Shown here piece after piece: positions 1-9,086 of a stretch of 62,482 bases of DNA; the stretch's first letter is position 1; each line of letters opens with the position of its first letter. The translations under genes and the position numbers were made by a program. Source of the DNA: Alphaproteobacteria bacterium (GTDB lineage Bacteria > Pseudomonadota > Alphaproteobacteria > Rhodobacterales > Rhodobacteraceae); NCBI GenBank assembly GCA_030424645.1, contig JAUHWP010000005.1, positions 1 to 62,482 of the forward strand, read 5' to 3'. The notes beneath the pieces were generated by a model. The model saw nothing but the letters and a program-made list of their open reading frames with translations, had not been told where the DNA came from and did not search any database.

Positions 1-984
1 CTTGTGCAGCGGTTTCACGATGTCCTTGTCAGCACCGGGAATGATCTGGTCCATGAACTCGACAATCGTGACTTTCGAACCCAGCGCGTCATAGACGGTG
101 GCCATTTCCAGCCCGATGATGCCGCCGCCCAGCACCAGAAGGCGTTTGGGCACGTCCTCCAGCTCCAACGCGCCGGTCGAGTCGATCACGCGCGGATCGT
201 CATGCGGGATGAAGGGCAGGGTGACGGGTTCCGAGCCTGCCGCGATGATGCAGTGATCGAAGCTGACCTTGGTCAGGCCGTCATCGGTCTGCACCTCGAT
301 CATGTTGGGGCCAGTGAAGCGGCCATAGCCGTTCACCACCTGCACCTTGCGCCCCTTCGCCAGACCGGACAGACCGCCGGTCAGCTGCTTTACGACGCTT
401 TCCTTCCAGCCGCGCAGCTTTTTCAGGTCAACCTTGGGCTTGGTGAACTTGATGCCGTGATCGCCCATCTCGTCGGCTTCCGAGATCACCTTGGCGGCAT
501 GCAGAAGCGCCTTGGACGGGATACAGCCCACGTTCAGGCAGACCCCGCCAAGATTGCTGTCCTTCTCGATCAGCACGACCTTTTTGCCAAGGTCAGCGGC
601 GCGGAACGCGGCGGTGTAACCACCGGGGCCAGAGCCAAGCACGACAACCTCGCCGTGAATATCACCGGGACCGGTTGCGGTGCCGGTGGCGGCAACGGCG
701 GACGGGGCAGGTGCGCTCTCTTCCTTCGGCGCTTCGGCGGGCGCATCACCCGCGTCCGCGCCTTCCAGCACCATGATCACGCTGCCTTCGGACACAGTGT
801 CACCTTCCGACACCTTGATTTCCTTCACCACACCGGCGGCGGGTGAGGGGACTTCCATCGTCGCCTTGTCGCTTTCCAGCTCGATCAACGGGTCTTCGGC
901 GGCGACCGTATCGCCAACCGAGACGAGGATGCCGATGACCGGCACCTCCGAGAAATCGCCAATATCAGGAACTTTCACATCCAT
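1..984 (-). CDS. lpdA: Dihydrolipoyl dehydrogenase (E3) with N-terminal lipoyl domain, partial
   Basis: E3 of the pyruvate dehydrogenase complex reoxidises dihydrolipoamide with FAD and NAD+ in the cytoplasm. The gene starts at an ATG at 984 and runs off the left edge, so the C-terminus (dimerisation domain and catalytic His) is not visible; 328 codons are present. The N-terminal 80 or so residues form a biotinyl/lipoyl domain with the ESDKATMEVPSP lipoylation motif, followed by an Ala/Pro/Glu-rich linker. The FAD-binding GSGPGGYTAA and the redox disulfide GGVCLNVGCIPSK follow. It lies 14 bp downstream of aceF in the same operon. E3 proteins that carry their own lipoyl domain are known in several proteobacteria. 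The family is certain; assignment to the pyruvate complex rests on the operon. Confidence 0.96.
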   Translation of the reverse strand, partial: MDVKVPDIGDFSEVPVIGILVSVGDTVAAEDPLIELESDKATMEVPSPAAGVVKEIKVSEGDTVSEGSVIMVLEGADAGDAPAEAPKEESAPAPSAVAATGTATGPGDIHGEVVVLGSGPGGYTAAFRAADLGKKVVLIEKDSNLGGVCLNVGCIPSKALLHAAKVISEADEMGDHGIKFTKPKVDLKKLRGWKESVVKQLTGGLSGLAKGRKVQVVNGYGRFTGPNMIEVQTDDGLTKVSFDHCIIAAGSEPVTLPFIPHDDPRVIDSTGALELEDVPKRLLVLGGGIIGLEMATVYDALGSKVTIVEFMDQIIPGADKDIVKPLHK

Positions 985-998
985 CAGATCGTCCCCCT

Positions 999-2288
999 TT
1001 ACAGCATCAGCCGGCGCACATCGCCGAGCAGGTGTTTCAATGTCGCGCAGAACCGGGCGGCCAGTGCGCCGTCAATGGCGCGGTGATCATAGGACAGGCT
1101 GAGCGGCTGCATGTTGCGCGGCACGAACTCTTCGCCGTTCCAGACAGGGGCCATCTTTGACCGGGTCAGGCCCAGAATGGCGACCTCGGGCGCGTTGACG
1201 ATGGGGGTGAACGACGTGCCGCCGATCCCGCCAAGGGACGAGATCGTGAAGGTCGCGCCCGACATGTCATCGCCCTTCAGCTTGCCGTCGCGGGCCTTGG
1301 CGGACCAATCGCCCAGTTCCTTCGATATTTCGATGATCCCCTTGCGGTCGGCGTCCTTGATCACCGGCACCATCAGCCCGTTCGGCGTGTCGGCGGCAAA
1401 GCCGATGTTATAGAAATCCTTGCGGATCAGCTTGTCGCCATCCGGGTGGATCGAGGAATTGACCTCCCAATGCTGTTTCAGGGCGGAGACACTGGCCTTG
1501 ATCACGAAACACAGAAGCGTGACGCGATAGCCGTCTTGTTTGGCTGCCGTGTCCAGTTCGCGGCGATAGGTGTCAAGATCGGTGATGTCGGCTTCTTCGT
1601 TATGGGTGACATGCGGGATGTTCAGCCATGACCGGTGCAAGGCGGGGCCAGAGATCTTCTTGATGCGCGGCATCTCGACATCTTCGGTCGGGCCGAATTT
1701 CGAGAAATCGACGGCGGGGATCGGCGGAATGCCCATGCCACCGCTGACCGCCGCACCACCGCCCGCAGGTGCGGATTTCGATTTCAGGAAGGCGGTCACA
1801 TCCTCGCGCAGGATGCGGCCCTTGCGGCCCGATCCGTTGACCTGGGCCAGATCAATGTCCAACTGGCGGGCAAACGCCCGGACCGAGGGGCTGGCATGGG
1901 CCTTGCCGAAACCCGCATCTGTCACCGATGCCGGAGCCGACGCCGCCGGTGGGGGCGTGGGGGCGGAAGCCGGGGCAGGGGCAGAAGACGTTTCCTTCGC
2001 TGGCGCGTCACCAGAGTCATCAGCGCCGGGCTTTTCTTCGCCCGTCCCTGCACTGTCACCTTCCAGGATCAGAATCAGCGCCCCTTCGGACACCGTGTCG
2101 CCTTCGGACAGTTTGATTTCGGCCACCTTGCCCGCGGCGGGCGAGGGGACTTCCAGCGTCGCCTTGTCGCTTTCCAATTCGATGATCGGGTCTTCCTCGG
2201 CGATCACATCGCCCACGCTGACCAGAATGCCGATCACCGGCACGTCCGAGAAATCGCCAATATCGGGGACTTTCACTTCAACAGTCAT
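999..2288 (-). CDS. aceF: Pyruvate dehydrogenase complex E2, dihydrolipoamide acetyltransferase
   Basis: E2 transfers the acetyl group from lipoamide to CoA and forms the core of the complex. The 429-residue protein has one N-terminal lipoyl domain (ESDKATLEVPSP), a long Ala/Pro linker (about residues 80-125), a peripheral subunit-binding domain (ASPSVRAFARQLDIDL through GRKGRILREDV) and a C-terminal catalytic domain ending with the active-site SYDHRAIDGALAARF (His and Asp of the DHRxxDG motif). A single lipoyl domain is fewer than the three of E. coli AceF. It starts 26 bp after aceE and 14 bp before lpdA. Its lipoyl domain is very similar to the one on lpdA, which suggests an internal duplication within the operon. 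Confidence 0.96.
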   Translation of the reverse strand: MTVEVKVPDIGDFSDVPVIGILVSVGDVIAEEDPIIELESDKATLEVPSPAAGKVAEIKLSEGDTVSEGALILILEGDSAGTGEEKPGADDSGDAPAKETSSAPAPASAPTPPPAASAPASVTDAGFGKAHASPSVRAFARQLDIDLAQVNGSGRKGRILREDVTAFLKSKSAPAGGGAAVSGGMGIPPIPAVDFSKFGPTEDVEMPRIKKISGPALHRSWLNIPHVTHNEEADITDLDTYRRELDTAAKQDGYRVTLLCFVIKASVSALKQHWEVNSSIHPDGDKLIRKDFYNIGFAADTPNGLMVPVIKDADRKGIIEISKELGDWSAKARDGKLKGDDMSGATFTISSLGGIGGTSFTPIVNAPEVAILGLTRSKMAPVWNGEEFVPRNMQPLSLSYDHRAIDGALAARFCATLKHLLGDVRRLML

Positions 2289-2314
2289 TTTCTGTCTCCT
2301 CTTTTCTCGCGCGC

Positions 2315-4972
2315 TCAGACCAGACGCGGGTTCGGCTTTTCGCCGTCAATGTCGTATTTGGAAAGCGCGTCTTGCAGCACCTTCTTGGTAATGATGCCGT
2401 CGCGATAAAGATCGACCATGGCGGCGGCGGCGATGTGGTTTGCATCCACCTCGAAGAAGCGGCGCAGGTTCACGCGGCTGTCCGAGCGGCCAAACCCATC
2501 GGTGCCCAGCACCGTATAGCGCCCCGGCACGCAGGACCGGATCTGTTCGGCATAGTTTTTCATGTAATCGGTCGCGGCAATGATCGGGCCTTTGGCCTTG
2601 GCCAGTTGCTGCGTCACGAAAGCCTCTCGTGGTTCGGCCAAGGGGTTCAGGCGGTTCCAGCGCGCCACGTCCTGGCAATCGCGCGCCAGTTCGTTGAACG
2701 AGGTTGCCGACCAGATTTCCGCCGTGACGCCGAAATCCTCTTTCAGCATTTCGGCAGCTTTCATCGCCTGCACCAGAATGGTACCCGACCCCATCAGGGT
2801 GACGTGTTTCTTGCCGGGTTTCTTGACCTCGTCCAGGCGATACAAACCCTTGATGATCTCGTCCTCGACGCCCATCGGCATATCGGGGTGGACATAGTTT
2901 TCATTCATCAGGGTCAGATAGAAGAACACATCGTCCTGATCGCGATACATGCGCTGCATGCCGTGCTGGACGATCACCGCGACCTCGTACTGGAAGGTCG
3001 GGTCATAGGTGATGCAGTTGGGAATGGTGCCTGCCAGAATGTGGCTGTGCCCGTCTTCGTGCTGCAAGCCTTCGCCGTTCAGCGTGGTGCGCCCGGCGGT
3101 GCCGCCCAGCATGAAGCCGCGCGCGCGGCTGTCACCCGCCGCCCAGGCCAGATCGCCGATCCGCTGGAACCCGAACATCGAGTAATAGATGTAGAACGGG
3201 ATCATCGGCACGCCATGGTTGGAATAGGAGGTCGCCGCCGCGATCCAGTCCGCCATGGCGCCGGCCTCGTTGATGCCTTCCTGAAGCACCTGACCATCGG
3301 TGCTTTCCTTGTAATACATCATCTGATCAGCATCTTCGGGGGTATAGTTCTGCCCCTTGGGGTTATAAATCCCCACGGATCGGAACAGCCCCTCCATCCC
3401 GAAGGTGCGGCTTTCATCGGGCACGATGGGCACGACGTTCTTGCCGATATTCTTGTCCCGCAGCAGCGTGGTCAGGATGCGCACGAACGCCATGGTGGTC
3501 GAGATTTCGCGATCCCCGGTGCCTTTCAGTTGTGATGAGAACTTGTCGAGGCCGGGAATGTCCAGCTTGGGCGTGTCACGCCAGTCGCGCTTGGGAAACT
3601 CTCCGCCCAGCTTCTTGCGCTGGTCCAGAAGATAGGATTTCTGCGCGTTGTTCAGCTTGACGAAGGGCGCGTTTGGCAGATCTTCGTCGCTGACCGGGAT
3701 GTCGAACCGGTCGCGGAAGGCGCGCAACTGATCCTCGGCCATCTTCTTTTGCTGGTGGGTGATGTTCTGACCTTCACCGGCCTTGCCCATGCCATAGCCC
3801 TTGACCGTCTTGACCAGAAGGCAAGTGGGAACGCCCTTCGTCTCGGACGCGCGTTTGAAAGCGGTATAGACCTTTTGCGGGTCATGCCCGCCCCGGCGCA
3901 AGGCCCATATCTGGTCATCGGTCCAATCTTCGACCAAGGCCGCCGTTTCGGGATATTTCCCAAAGAAATGCTTGCGGATATAGGCCCCGTCCTTCGATTT
4001 GAAGGTCTGATAATCGCCATCGACGGTTTCATCCATCAACTGACGCAACCGCCCCGTCGTATCTTTCTCAAGCAGCTCGTCCCAGCCCTTGCCCCAAAGA
4101 AGCTTGATGACGTTCCAGCCCGCGCCACGGAAATCACCTTCCAGTTCCTGCACGATCTTGGAGTTGCCGCGCACCGGGCCGTCCAGCCGTTGCAGGTTGC
4201 AGTTGACCACGAAAATCAGGTTGTCCAGCCCTTCGCGGGCGGCAAGGTCGATGGCGCCCCGGCTTTCGGGTTCATCCATCTCGCCGTCACCCAGGAACAC
4301 CCAGACCTTGCGGTCGGCCATGTCGATCAGGCCGCGATTGTGCATGTATTTCATGAACCGCGCCTGATAGATCGCCATCAAGGGGCCAAGACCCATCGAG
4401 ACGGTGGGGAACTGCCAGTAATCCGGCATCAGCCACGGGTGGGGATAGGAGGACAGGCCGTTGCCCGCGACTTCAGAGCGGAAGTTTTCCAGCTCTTCTT
4501 CTGAAATGCGGCCTTCCATGAACGAGCGGGCATAGATGCCGGGGATCACGTGACCCTGAAAGAACACCAGATCCCCGCCATGAATCGCGGATTTCGAGCG
4601 CCAGAAGTGGTTCAGCCCGATGTCATACATGACGGCGGAGGAGGCGAAAGACGCAATGTGTCCGCCATATTCCGACGACACCTTGTTGCGGCGCACGACC
4701 GTGGCCATGGCGTTCCAGCGGTTGATCGTGCGGATGCGCCATTCCATGTCCATGTTGCCGGGGATTTCAAGCTCGTCATCCGCCGGGATCGTGTTCTGAT
4801 AGGGTGTGGTCGCGGAGAACGGCAGGTTCGCCCCGGCCGCACGTGCCTGTTGCACCGATTTGTCCAGCAGGAAATGCGCCCGGTCCGGCCCATCCCGTGC
4901 GATGACATCTTCAATCGCTTCCTGCCATTCGCGACTTTCAACAGGATCTATGTCATTGGGGAAATCAGCCAT
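2315..4972 (-). CDS. aceE: Pyruvate dehydrogenase E1, homodimeric type
   Basis: The thiamine-diphosphate-dependent E1 decarboxylates pyruvate and acetylates lipoyl groups on E2. The 885-residue length and continuous alpha2-type sequence match AceE rather than the two-subunit PdhA/PdhB enzyme. The ThDP/Mg2+ motif is visible as GDGEMDEPESRGAIDLAA followed by NLIFVVNCNLQ, and the C-terminal half carries the transketolase-like pyrimidine and C domains. It is the first gene of the minus-strand operon aceE-aceF-lpdA. The start ATG at 4972 has a usable purine-rich stretch (GGAGACCCCGCC) just upstream. No PdhR-like regulator lies next to it. Many alphaproteobacteria use PdhAB, but Rhodobacterales with AceE are known. 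Confidence 0.96.
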   Translation of the reverse strand: MADFPNDIDPVESREWQEAIEDVIARDGPDRAHFLLDKSVQQARAAGANLPFSATTPYQNTIPADDELEIPGNMDMEWRIRTINRWNAMATVVRRNKVSSEYGGHIASFASSAVMYDIGLNHFWRSKSAIHGGDLVFFQGHVIPGIYARSFMEGRISEEELENFRSEVAGNGLSSYPHPWLMPDYWQFPTVSMGLGPLMAIYQARFMKYMHNRGLIDMADRKVWVFLGDGEMDEPESRGAIDLAAREGLDNLIFVVNCNLQRLDGPVRGNSKIVQELEGDFRGAGWNVIKLLWGKGWDELLEKDTTGRLRQLMDETVDGDYQTFKSKDGAYIRKHFFGKYPETAALVEDWTDDQIWALRRGGHDPQKVYTAFKRASETKGVPTCLLVKTVKGYGMGKAGEGQNITHQQKKMAEDQLRAFRDRFDIPVSDEDLPNAPFVKLNNAQKSYLLDQRKKLGGEFPKRDWRDTPKLDIPGLDKFSSQLKGTGDREISTTMAFVRILTTLLRDKNIGKNVVPIVPDESRTFGMEGLFRSVGIYNPKGQNYTPEDADQMMYYKESTDGQVLQEGINEAGAMADWIAAATSYSNHGVPMIPFYIYYSMFGFQRIGDLAWAAGDSRARGFMLGGTAGRTTLNGEGLQHEDGHSHILAGTIPNCITYDPTFQYEVAVIVQHGMQRMYRDQDDVFFYLTLMNENYVHPDMPMGVEDEIIKGLYRLDEVKKPGKKHVTLMGSGTILVQAMKAAEMLKEDFGVTAEIWSATSFNELARDCQDVARWNRLNPLAEPREAFVTQQLAKAKGPIIAATDYMKNYAEQIRSCVPGRYTVLGTDGFGRSDSRVNLRRFFEVDANHIAAAAMVDLYRDGIITKKVLQDALSKYDIDGEKPNPRLV

Positions 4973-5147
4973 GGCGGGGTCTCCGTTCTGTTCCGGTGGT
5001 AAGGCAATACTGGCCTATCGTGCAGGATTTGCCCACACAGGTTAAGTTCTAAGTTGTAAGAAGGGTGTGGGCATGGTCATCCCCTGCGGGATCGGGGGCG
5101 TGTCACGCGATATGTCAGTCAGAGCAGGTTATCGTCTTTCGATGGTC

Positions 5148-5174
5148 CAGACGCCCCCGATTGGGGGCGCCCGG
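5148..5174. terminator. GC-rich hairpin between aceE and the permease gene
   Basis: An inverted repeat GCCCCC-GATT-GGGGGC sits at about 5153-5168, just downstream of the minus-strand permease gene. It lacks a clear run of U on either strand, so it may be a weak terminator or an mRNA 3' stabiliser. The rest of the 212-bp gap shows no gene. Confidence 0.35.
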
Positions 5175-5184
5175 ATGGTTTGTG

Positions 5185-6621
5185 TTACACGTGGTCGTCA
5201 TGGGGCAGGGACCCGTGGCCGTGACCAGCATGTCCGCCCGAAACCTCTTCGGTTGCTTCATCTGCCAGCTCGTGCGGCAGGATCAGGTTCAGGACAATCG
5301 CGATCAGCGCCGCGGGCAACAGGCCCGACGTCAGAAGGATACGCGCCGTGTCGGGCATATGCTGAAGCGCGCCCGGTTCCAGTTGCAGGCCCAGACCGAT
5401 GGACAGGGCAATCGCGAAAATCACCATGTTGCGGCGGTTCCAGTCCACATCCGACAGCATCGAGATACCGGCAGCCACGACCATGCCGAACATCACGATC
5501 ACGCCGCCGCCCAGAACCTCGATCGGGACGGTGCGGATCACGCCGCCGACTTTCGGCACCAGACCGCAGATGATCAGGAAGATCGCACCGCAGGTCACGA
5601 CGTGGCGGCTCATCACGCCGGTCATGGCGATCAGACCCACGTTCTGGCTGAACGATGTGTTGGGGAAGGCGCCGAACATGCCTGCGATTGCCGTGCCGAA
5701 ACCATCGGCATAGGTTGCGCCCTGGATCTCGGTGTCGGTGGCTTCGCGGCCCGCGCCACCCTTGGTGATCCCGGACACGTCGCCCACGGTTTCAATGGCC
5801 GAGATAAAGGCCATCAGGCAGAAGCCGATGATCGCGGCGGCGGACATTTCGAACCCGTATTTGAAGGGCATCGGCAGGGCGAAGGCGCTGGCATTGCTCC
5901 ACGACCCGGCGATGGCGTCCAGCGACAACATGCCGATCATGATCGCATAAACATAGCCGACGATCAGACCGATCAGCACCGCCGAGATGGACAGCATTCC
6001 CCGGGTGAAGAATTTCAGCCCCAGCGTAACAACGATCACCACCAGCGCGGCGGACCAGTTCAGAAGCGACCCGTATTCCGGGGTGCCGATCGCGGGCACA
6101 CCACCGGCGGCATACTGGATGCCCACCTGCACCAGCGCCAGACCGATCATGGTGACGACCAGCCCGGTGACAAGCGGGGGCAGGGCAAAACGCAGCTTGC
6201 CGATGAACGTGCCAAGGAAGGCGTGAAAGATACCGCCGATGATGACCCCGGTGAACAGCGCCGCCAGCGCGTCAACGCCCTTGCCCGCCACCAGCGGGAT
6301 CATGATCGGCAGGAACGCGAAGGACGTGCCCTGCACGATGGGCAGCGCCGCCCCGACCGGGCCAAGGGTGATGGTTTGCAACAGCGTCGCGACACCGGCA
6401 AACAGCATCGACATCTGGATCAGATACAGAAGCTCGGGAAAGTCAGGCGAGTTCGACCCGAACCCGAAACCTGCCGCACCGGCGACGATGATCGCCGGTG
6501 TGACGTTCGAGACGAACATCGCCAGCACGTGCTGGATGCCCAGCGGGATCGCCTTGTGCAATGGCGGCGTATAATTTGGATCGCGGAGCTGCTCCGCTGT
6601 CCCGATGGAGTTGTCAGCCAT
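5185..6621 (-). CDS. NCS2-family nucleobase permease, probably urate/xanthine
   Basis: This 478-residue inner-membrane protein has about 12-14 hydrophobic segments and the NCS2/NAT signature QNVGLIAMTG (QNxGxxxxT plus the following Gly). The family imports purines or pyrimidines with protons. A Gly after the Thr of the signature is seen in urate-type transporters such as E. coli UacT, and the gene sits directly downstream of allA and puuE in a urate-degrading cluster, so urate or xanthine is the likely substrate. The C-terminus is His-rich (HAGHGHGSLPHDDHV), possibly metal-binding. The start at 6621 is preceded by a strong GGAGGAAACC ribosome binding site. Family certain, substrate inferred. 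Confidence 0.92.
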   Translation of the reverse strand: MADNSIGTAEQLRDPNYTPPLHKAIPLGIQHVLAMFVSNVTPAIIVAGAAGFGFGSNSPDFPELLYLIQMSMLFAGVATLLQTITLGPVGAALPIVQGTSFAFLPIMIPLVAGKGVDALAALFTGVIIGGIFHAFLGTFIGKLRFALPPLVTGLVVTMIGLALVQVGIQYAAGGVPAIGTPEYGSLLNWSAALVVIVVTLGLKFFTRGMLSISAVLIGLIVGYVYAIMIGMLSLDAIAGSWSNASAFALPMPFKYGFEMSAAAIIGFCLMAFISAIETVGDVSGITKGGAGREATDTEIQGATYADGFGTAIAGMFGAFPNTSFSQNVGLIAMTGVMSRHVVTCGAIFLIICGLVPKVGGVIRTVPIEVLGGGVIVMFGMVVAAGISMLSDVDWNRRNMVIFAIALSIGLGLQLEPGALQHMPDTARILLTSGLLPAALIAIVLNLILPHELADEATEEVSGGHAGHGHGSLPHDDHV

Positions 6622-6669
6622 GGTTTCCTCCCTATTGACTGTCTTGGGTGTCCCGCTTCTTTGGCGGGT

Positions 6670-7164
6670 TCATGTGTTCACGGTTTCAACGACATAAGGG
6701 TCGTCGAACCAGTGTTCTTCAAGGTTCGGTCCATCGCCGATGCGGTCGACGACGATGAACTGCCCCGGTTTTTCGATCGGGGCGAGCACACCGTGCCAGA
6801 CCCCGCGATGCAGGTTGATGGATTGGCCGGGCTGCGAGACGAAGGCCTGCAGGTTCACGGGCGTGCCGCCCTGATCCTCGGCCACGATGACCAGCATCGG
6901 CACACCGGATAGGGGGATGAAGGCCTGGCTTCCGTCCGGGTGGCGTTCGACCATATCGACCACATGCGGAAACTGTCGCGCCTTGGCGTCGAACAGGCTG
7001 ATCCCGGCTTTCCCATCACCAAAATCAAGCTGTGCCAGGTCGTGGTGACGCCCGCACATACCCTGGTTGATCAGCTTGTCCGGGTCGCCGGACACCTCGA
7101 TCACCTCGCCGTAGGGCGCGAAGGCGGTGGCTGTCAGGGGTTGGGGGATCAGCGGGCGGCTCAC
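6670..7164 (-). CDS. allA: Ureidoglycolate lyase
   Basis: AllA splits ureidoglycolate into glyoxylate and urea, the last step of the allantoin route. The 164-residue length is normal for the family. Typical features are the N-terminal PLTATAFAPYGEVIE, the cupin-like core with the VVDMVERHPDGSQAFIPL motif, and NLHRGVWHGVLAPI containing the conserved His residues. Its ATG overlaps the TGA of puuE by 4 bp (ATGA), which indicates translational coupling. The permease gene follows 48 bp downstream on the same strand. Confidence 0.93.
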   Translation of the reverse strand: MSRPLIPQPLTATAFAPYGEVIEVSGDPDKLINQGMCGRHHDLAQLDFGDGKAGISLFDAKARQFPHVVDMVERHPDGSQAFIPLSGVPMLVIVAEDQGGTPVNLQAFVSQPGQSINLHRGVWHGVLAPIEKPGQFIVVDRIGDGPNLEEHWFDDPYVVETVNT

Positions 7165-8576
7165 GGCAGCAGATCCTTCAGCCGGAATTGCGCGATCCGT
7201 TCGACCTGTCGGCAGGCCTCGGCAAATTCGGTGTCACGGTCATTGTCGATCCTTGTATGGAAATTGGCCAGGATCGACGCCTTATCGTGATCGCGCACCG
7301 CAATGATGAAGGGAAAACCGTGTTTTTCCACATAGGCGGTGTTCAGTTTGGTGAAGGTCTCGCGTTCCTCATCGGTCAGGTAGTCCAGCCCGGCACCCGC
7401 CTGTTCCGACGTGCTTTCGGCGGTCAGTTTGCCCGCGGCCGCCAGTTTGCCCGCCAGATCGGGGTGGGCGGTCAGAACGCCAAGGCGCTCGTCCTCGCTT
7501 GCCGTGCGAAAGGCGCGGCAAAGGGCGTTGTGCACCCCGGCGGCGCTGTCATGGGCCGGACCAAGCTCCAGATCGAAGGCGCGTTCGGCGATCCACGGGG
7601 AATGCTCGACAATCGAGCCATAGAGCGATACGAACCGTTCTTTGTCCATCTGGCTTGGACGCTCAAACCGCTTCGGCGGGTGGGTTTTGGCCCAGTGATC
7701 GGCAATGTCGATGCGGCGCGGGGTCCATACACCCTCATGCGCCTGAATATGCTCGATAAAGCGTTTCAGCCCGGCGATCTTGCCGGGGCGGCCCACAAGA
7801 CGGCAGTGCAGGCCGATGGTCATCATCGCCGGACGCCCCGCCTGACCTTCGGCATAAAGGGTGTCGAACGCGTCGGTCAGGTAACGTCCGAAATCGTCGC
7901 CCGTGACCCAGCCGGGGGCGGTGGCGAACCGCATGTCATTGGCTTCCAGCGTATAGGGGATGATCAGTTGATCGCGGTCGCCGACTTCCATCCAATAGGG
8001 CAGGTCGTCGTCATAAGTGTCCGAGACATAGGCAAAGCCACCTTCTTCGGCGGCCAGACGCACGGTGTTTTCCGAACAGCGCCCGGTATACCAGCCGCGC
8101 GGACGTTCGCCCACGACCTCGGTATGGAGGCGCACGGCTTCGGCGATCGCGGCACGTTCGGCGTCTTCGGGCATGTCCTTGTGTTCGATCCATTTCAACC
8201 CGTGGCTGGCAATCTCCCACCCCGCGTCTTTCATGGCCTGAACCTGCTCGGGGCTGCGCGACAGCGCCCGGGCAACGCCATAGATGGTCAGCGGAATGCC
8301 AGCGCTGGTGAACAATCGGTGCAGCCGCCAAAACCCGGCGCGTGCGCCGTATTCATACATGCTTTCCATGTTCCAGTGACGCTTGCCGGGCCATGGCGCG
8401 GCGCCGGGAATGTCGGACAGGAACGCCTCGGACGCGTCATCGCCGTGCAGCACGCAGTTTTCCGCACCTTCTTCGTAGTTCAGCACAAACTGCACCGCGA
8501 CTTTGGCATCACCAGGCCAGTGCGGATGGGGTGGGGTCGGGCCATAGCCGCGCATATCACGAGTGTAGCGTGTCAA
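7161..8576 (-). CDS. puuE: Fusion: allantoinase PuuE and OHCU decarboxylase UraD
   Basis: The N-terminal ~310 residues are a PuuE-type allantoinase, a polysaccharide-deacetylase-like fold (MRGYGPTPPHPHWPGDAKVA, FVLNYEEGAENCVLHGD, WEIASHGLKWI) that opens allantoin to allantoate. The C-terminal ~165 residues are 2-oxo-4-hydroxy-4-carboxy-5-ureidoimidazoline decarboxylase (FVSLYGSIVEHSPWIAERAF, then KHGFPFIIAVRDH), which makes S-allantoin. The fusion links two non-adjacent steps around allantoin. Start choice: an ATG at 8591 has only a weak upstream site, while a TTG at 8576 has AGGAGA 7 nt upstream and gives the MTRYTRDMRGYG terminus expected for the family; the TTG is preferred. Its stop overlaps the allA start. 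Confidence 0.93.
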   Translation of the reverse strand: MTRYTRDMRGYGPTPPHPHWPGDAKVAVQFVLNYEEGAENCVLHGDDASEAFLSDIPGAAPWPGKRHWNMESMYEYGARAGFWRLHRLFTSAGIPLTIYGVARALSRSPEQVQAMKDAGWEIASHGLKWIEHKDMPEDAERAAIAEAVRLHTEVVGERPRGWYTGRCSENTVRLAAEEGGFAYVSDTYDDDLPYWMEVGDRDQLIIPYTLEANDMRFATAPGWVTGDDFGRYLTDAFDTLYAEGQAGRPAMMTIGLHCRLVGRPGKIAGLKRFIEHIQAHEGVWTPRRIDIADHWAKTHPPKRFERPSQMDKERFVSLYGSIVEHSPWIAERAFDLELGPAHDSAAGVHNALCRAFRTASEDERLGVLTAHPDLAGKLAAAGKLTAESTSEQAGAGLDYLTDEERETFTKLNTAYVEKHGFPFIIAVRDHDKASILANFHTRIDNDRDTEFAEACRQVERIAQFRLKDLLP

Positions 8577-8591
8577 CTCGGGTCTCCTCAT

Positions 8592-8720
8592 TTTCTTTCT
8601 TATACCGCAAAACAATTGTGGCAACTTTCACATTTTTTTTGAAAGAGCTTTTTGTCACTTCCCTATGTATTGATAACAAAGCACAGGACATTAATGGGAC
8701 AACCCATAAGGAGAGGGCAC
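8592..8720. promoter_or_regulatory. Divergent promoter region between puuE and uraH
   Basis: This stretch is clearly richer in A and T than its surroundings, with T-runs and a possible minus-35 TTGTCA near 8651 for uraH. It must hold the promoters of both purine operons. No regulator site could be assigned with confidence; the LysR protein encoded at 9087-9992 is the natural candidate. Confidence 0.5.
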
Positions 8721-9074
8721 ATGACCGGATATCTGACGACCCATGTTCTGGACACGGCGCGGGGCTGCCCGGCCGAAGGGCTTGAGATCGACCTGTATCG
8801 CATCGAAGGGGACACGCGCACCCATCTGCGCAGCCTAACGACCAATGATGACGGGCGGACCGACGAGCAGATCCTGCCTGCCAGCGAGTTCGCCATCGGA
8901 ACTTACGAACTTGTATTCCATACGGGGGCGTATCTTGATGCCACGGGCACCCCGCCGGAAGAGCCGCGGTTTCTGGATATGGTGCCGCTGCGCTTCGGCA
9001 TGTCGGAAGAAGCGCATTATCATGTGCCTTTGCTGCTGTCGCCCTTCGGCTATTCGACCTATCGCGGCAGCTGA
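8721..9074 (+). CDS. uraH: 5-hydroxyisourate hydrolase
   Basis: This transthyretin-like enzyme hydrolyses 5-hydroxyisourate, the product of urate oxidation, to OHCU. The 117-residue length is typical. The N-terminal [16 protein letters not shown] supplies the active-site His, and the C-terminus ends with the diagnostic YRGS tetrapeptide. The ATG at 8721 has AAGGAGAGG 4-12 nt upstream. It is divergent from puuE-allA-permease with a 129-bp AT-rich control region between them, and convergent with the following LysR gene. Confidence 0.95.
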   Translation: MTGYLTTHVLDTARGCPAEGLEIDLYRIEGDTRTHLRSLTTNDDGRTDEQILPASEFAIGTYELVFHTGAYLDATGTPPEEPRFLDMVPLRFGMSEEAHYHVPLLLSPFGYSTYRGS

Positions 9075-9086
9075 CACGGTCCGGGA

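Noticed and set aside
5065-6912. A 615-residue open frame antisense to the permease gene
   Set aside because: Composition is dominated by Arg, His, Gln and Asp as in other antisense shadows, and the minus strand has the NCS2 signature.
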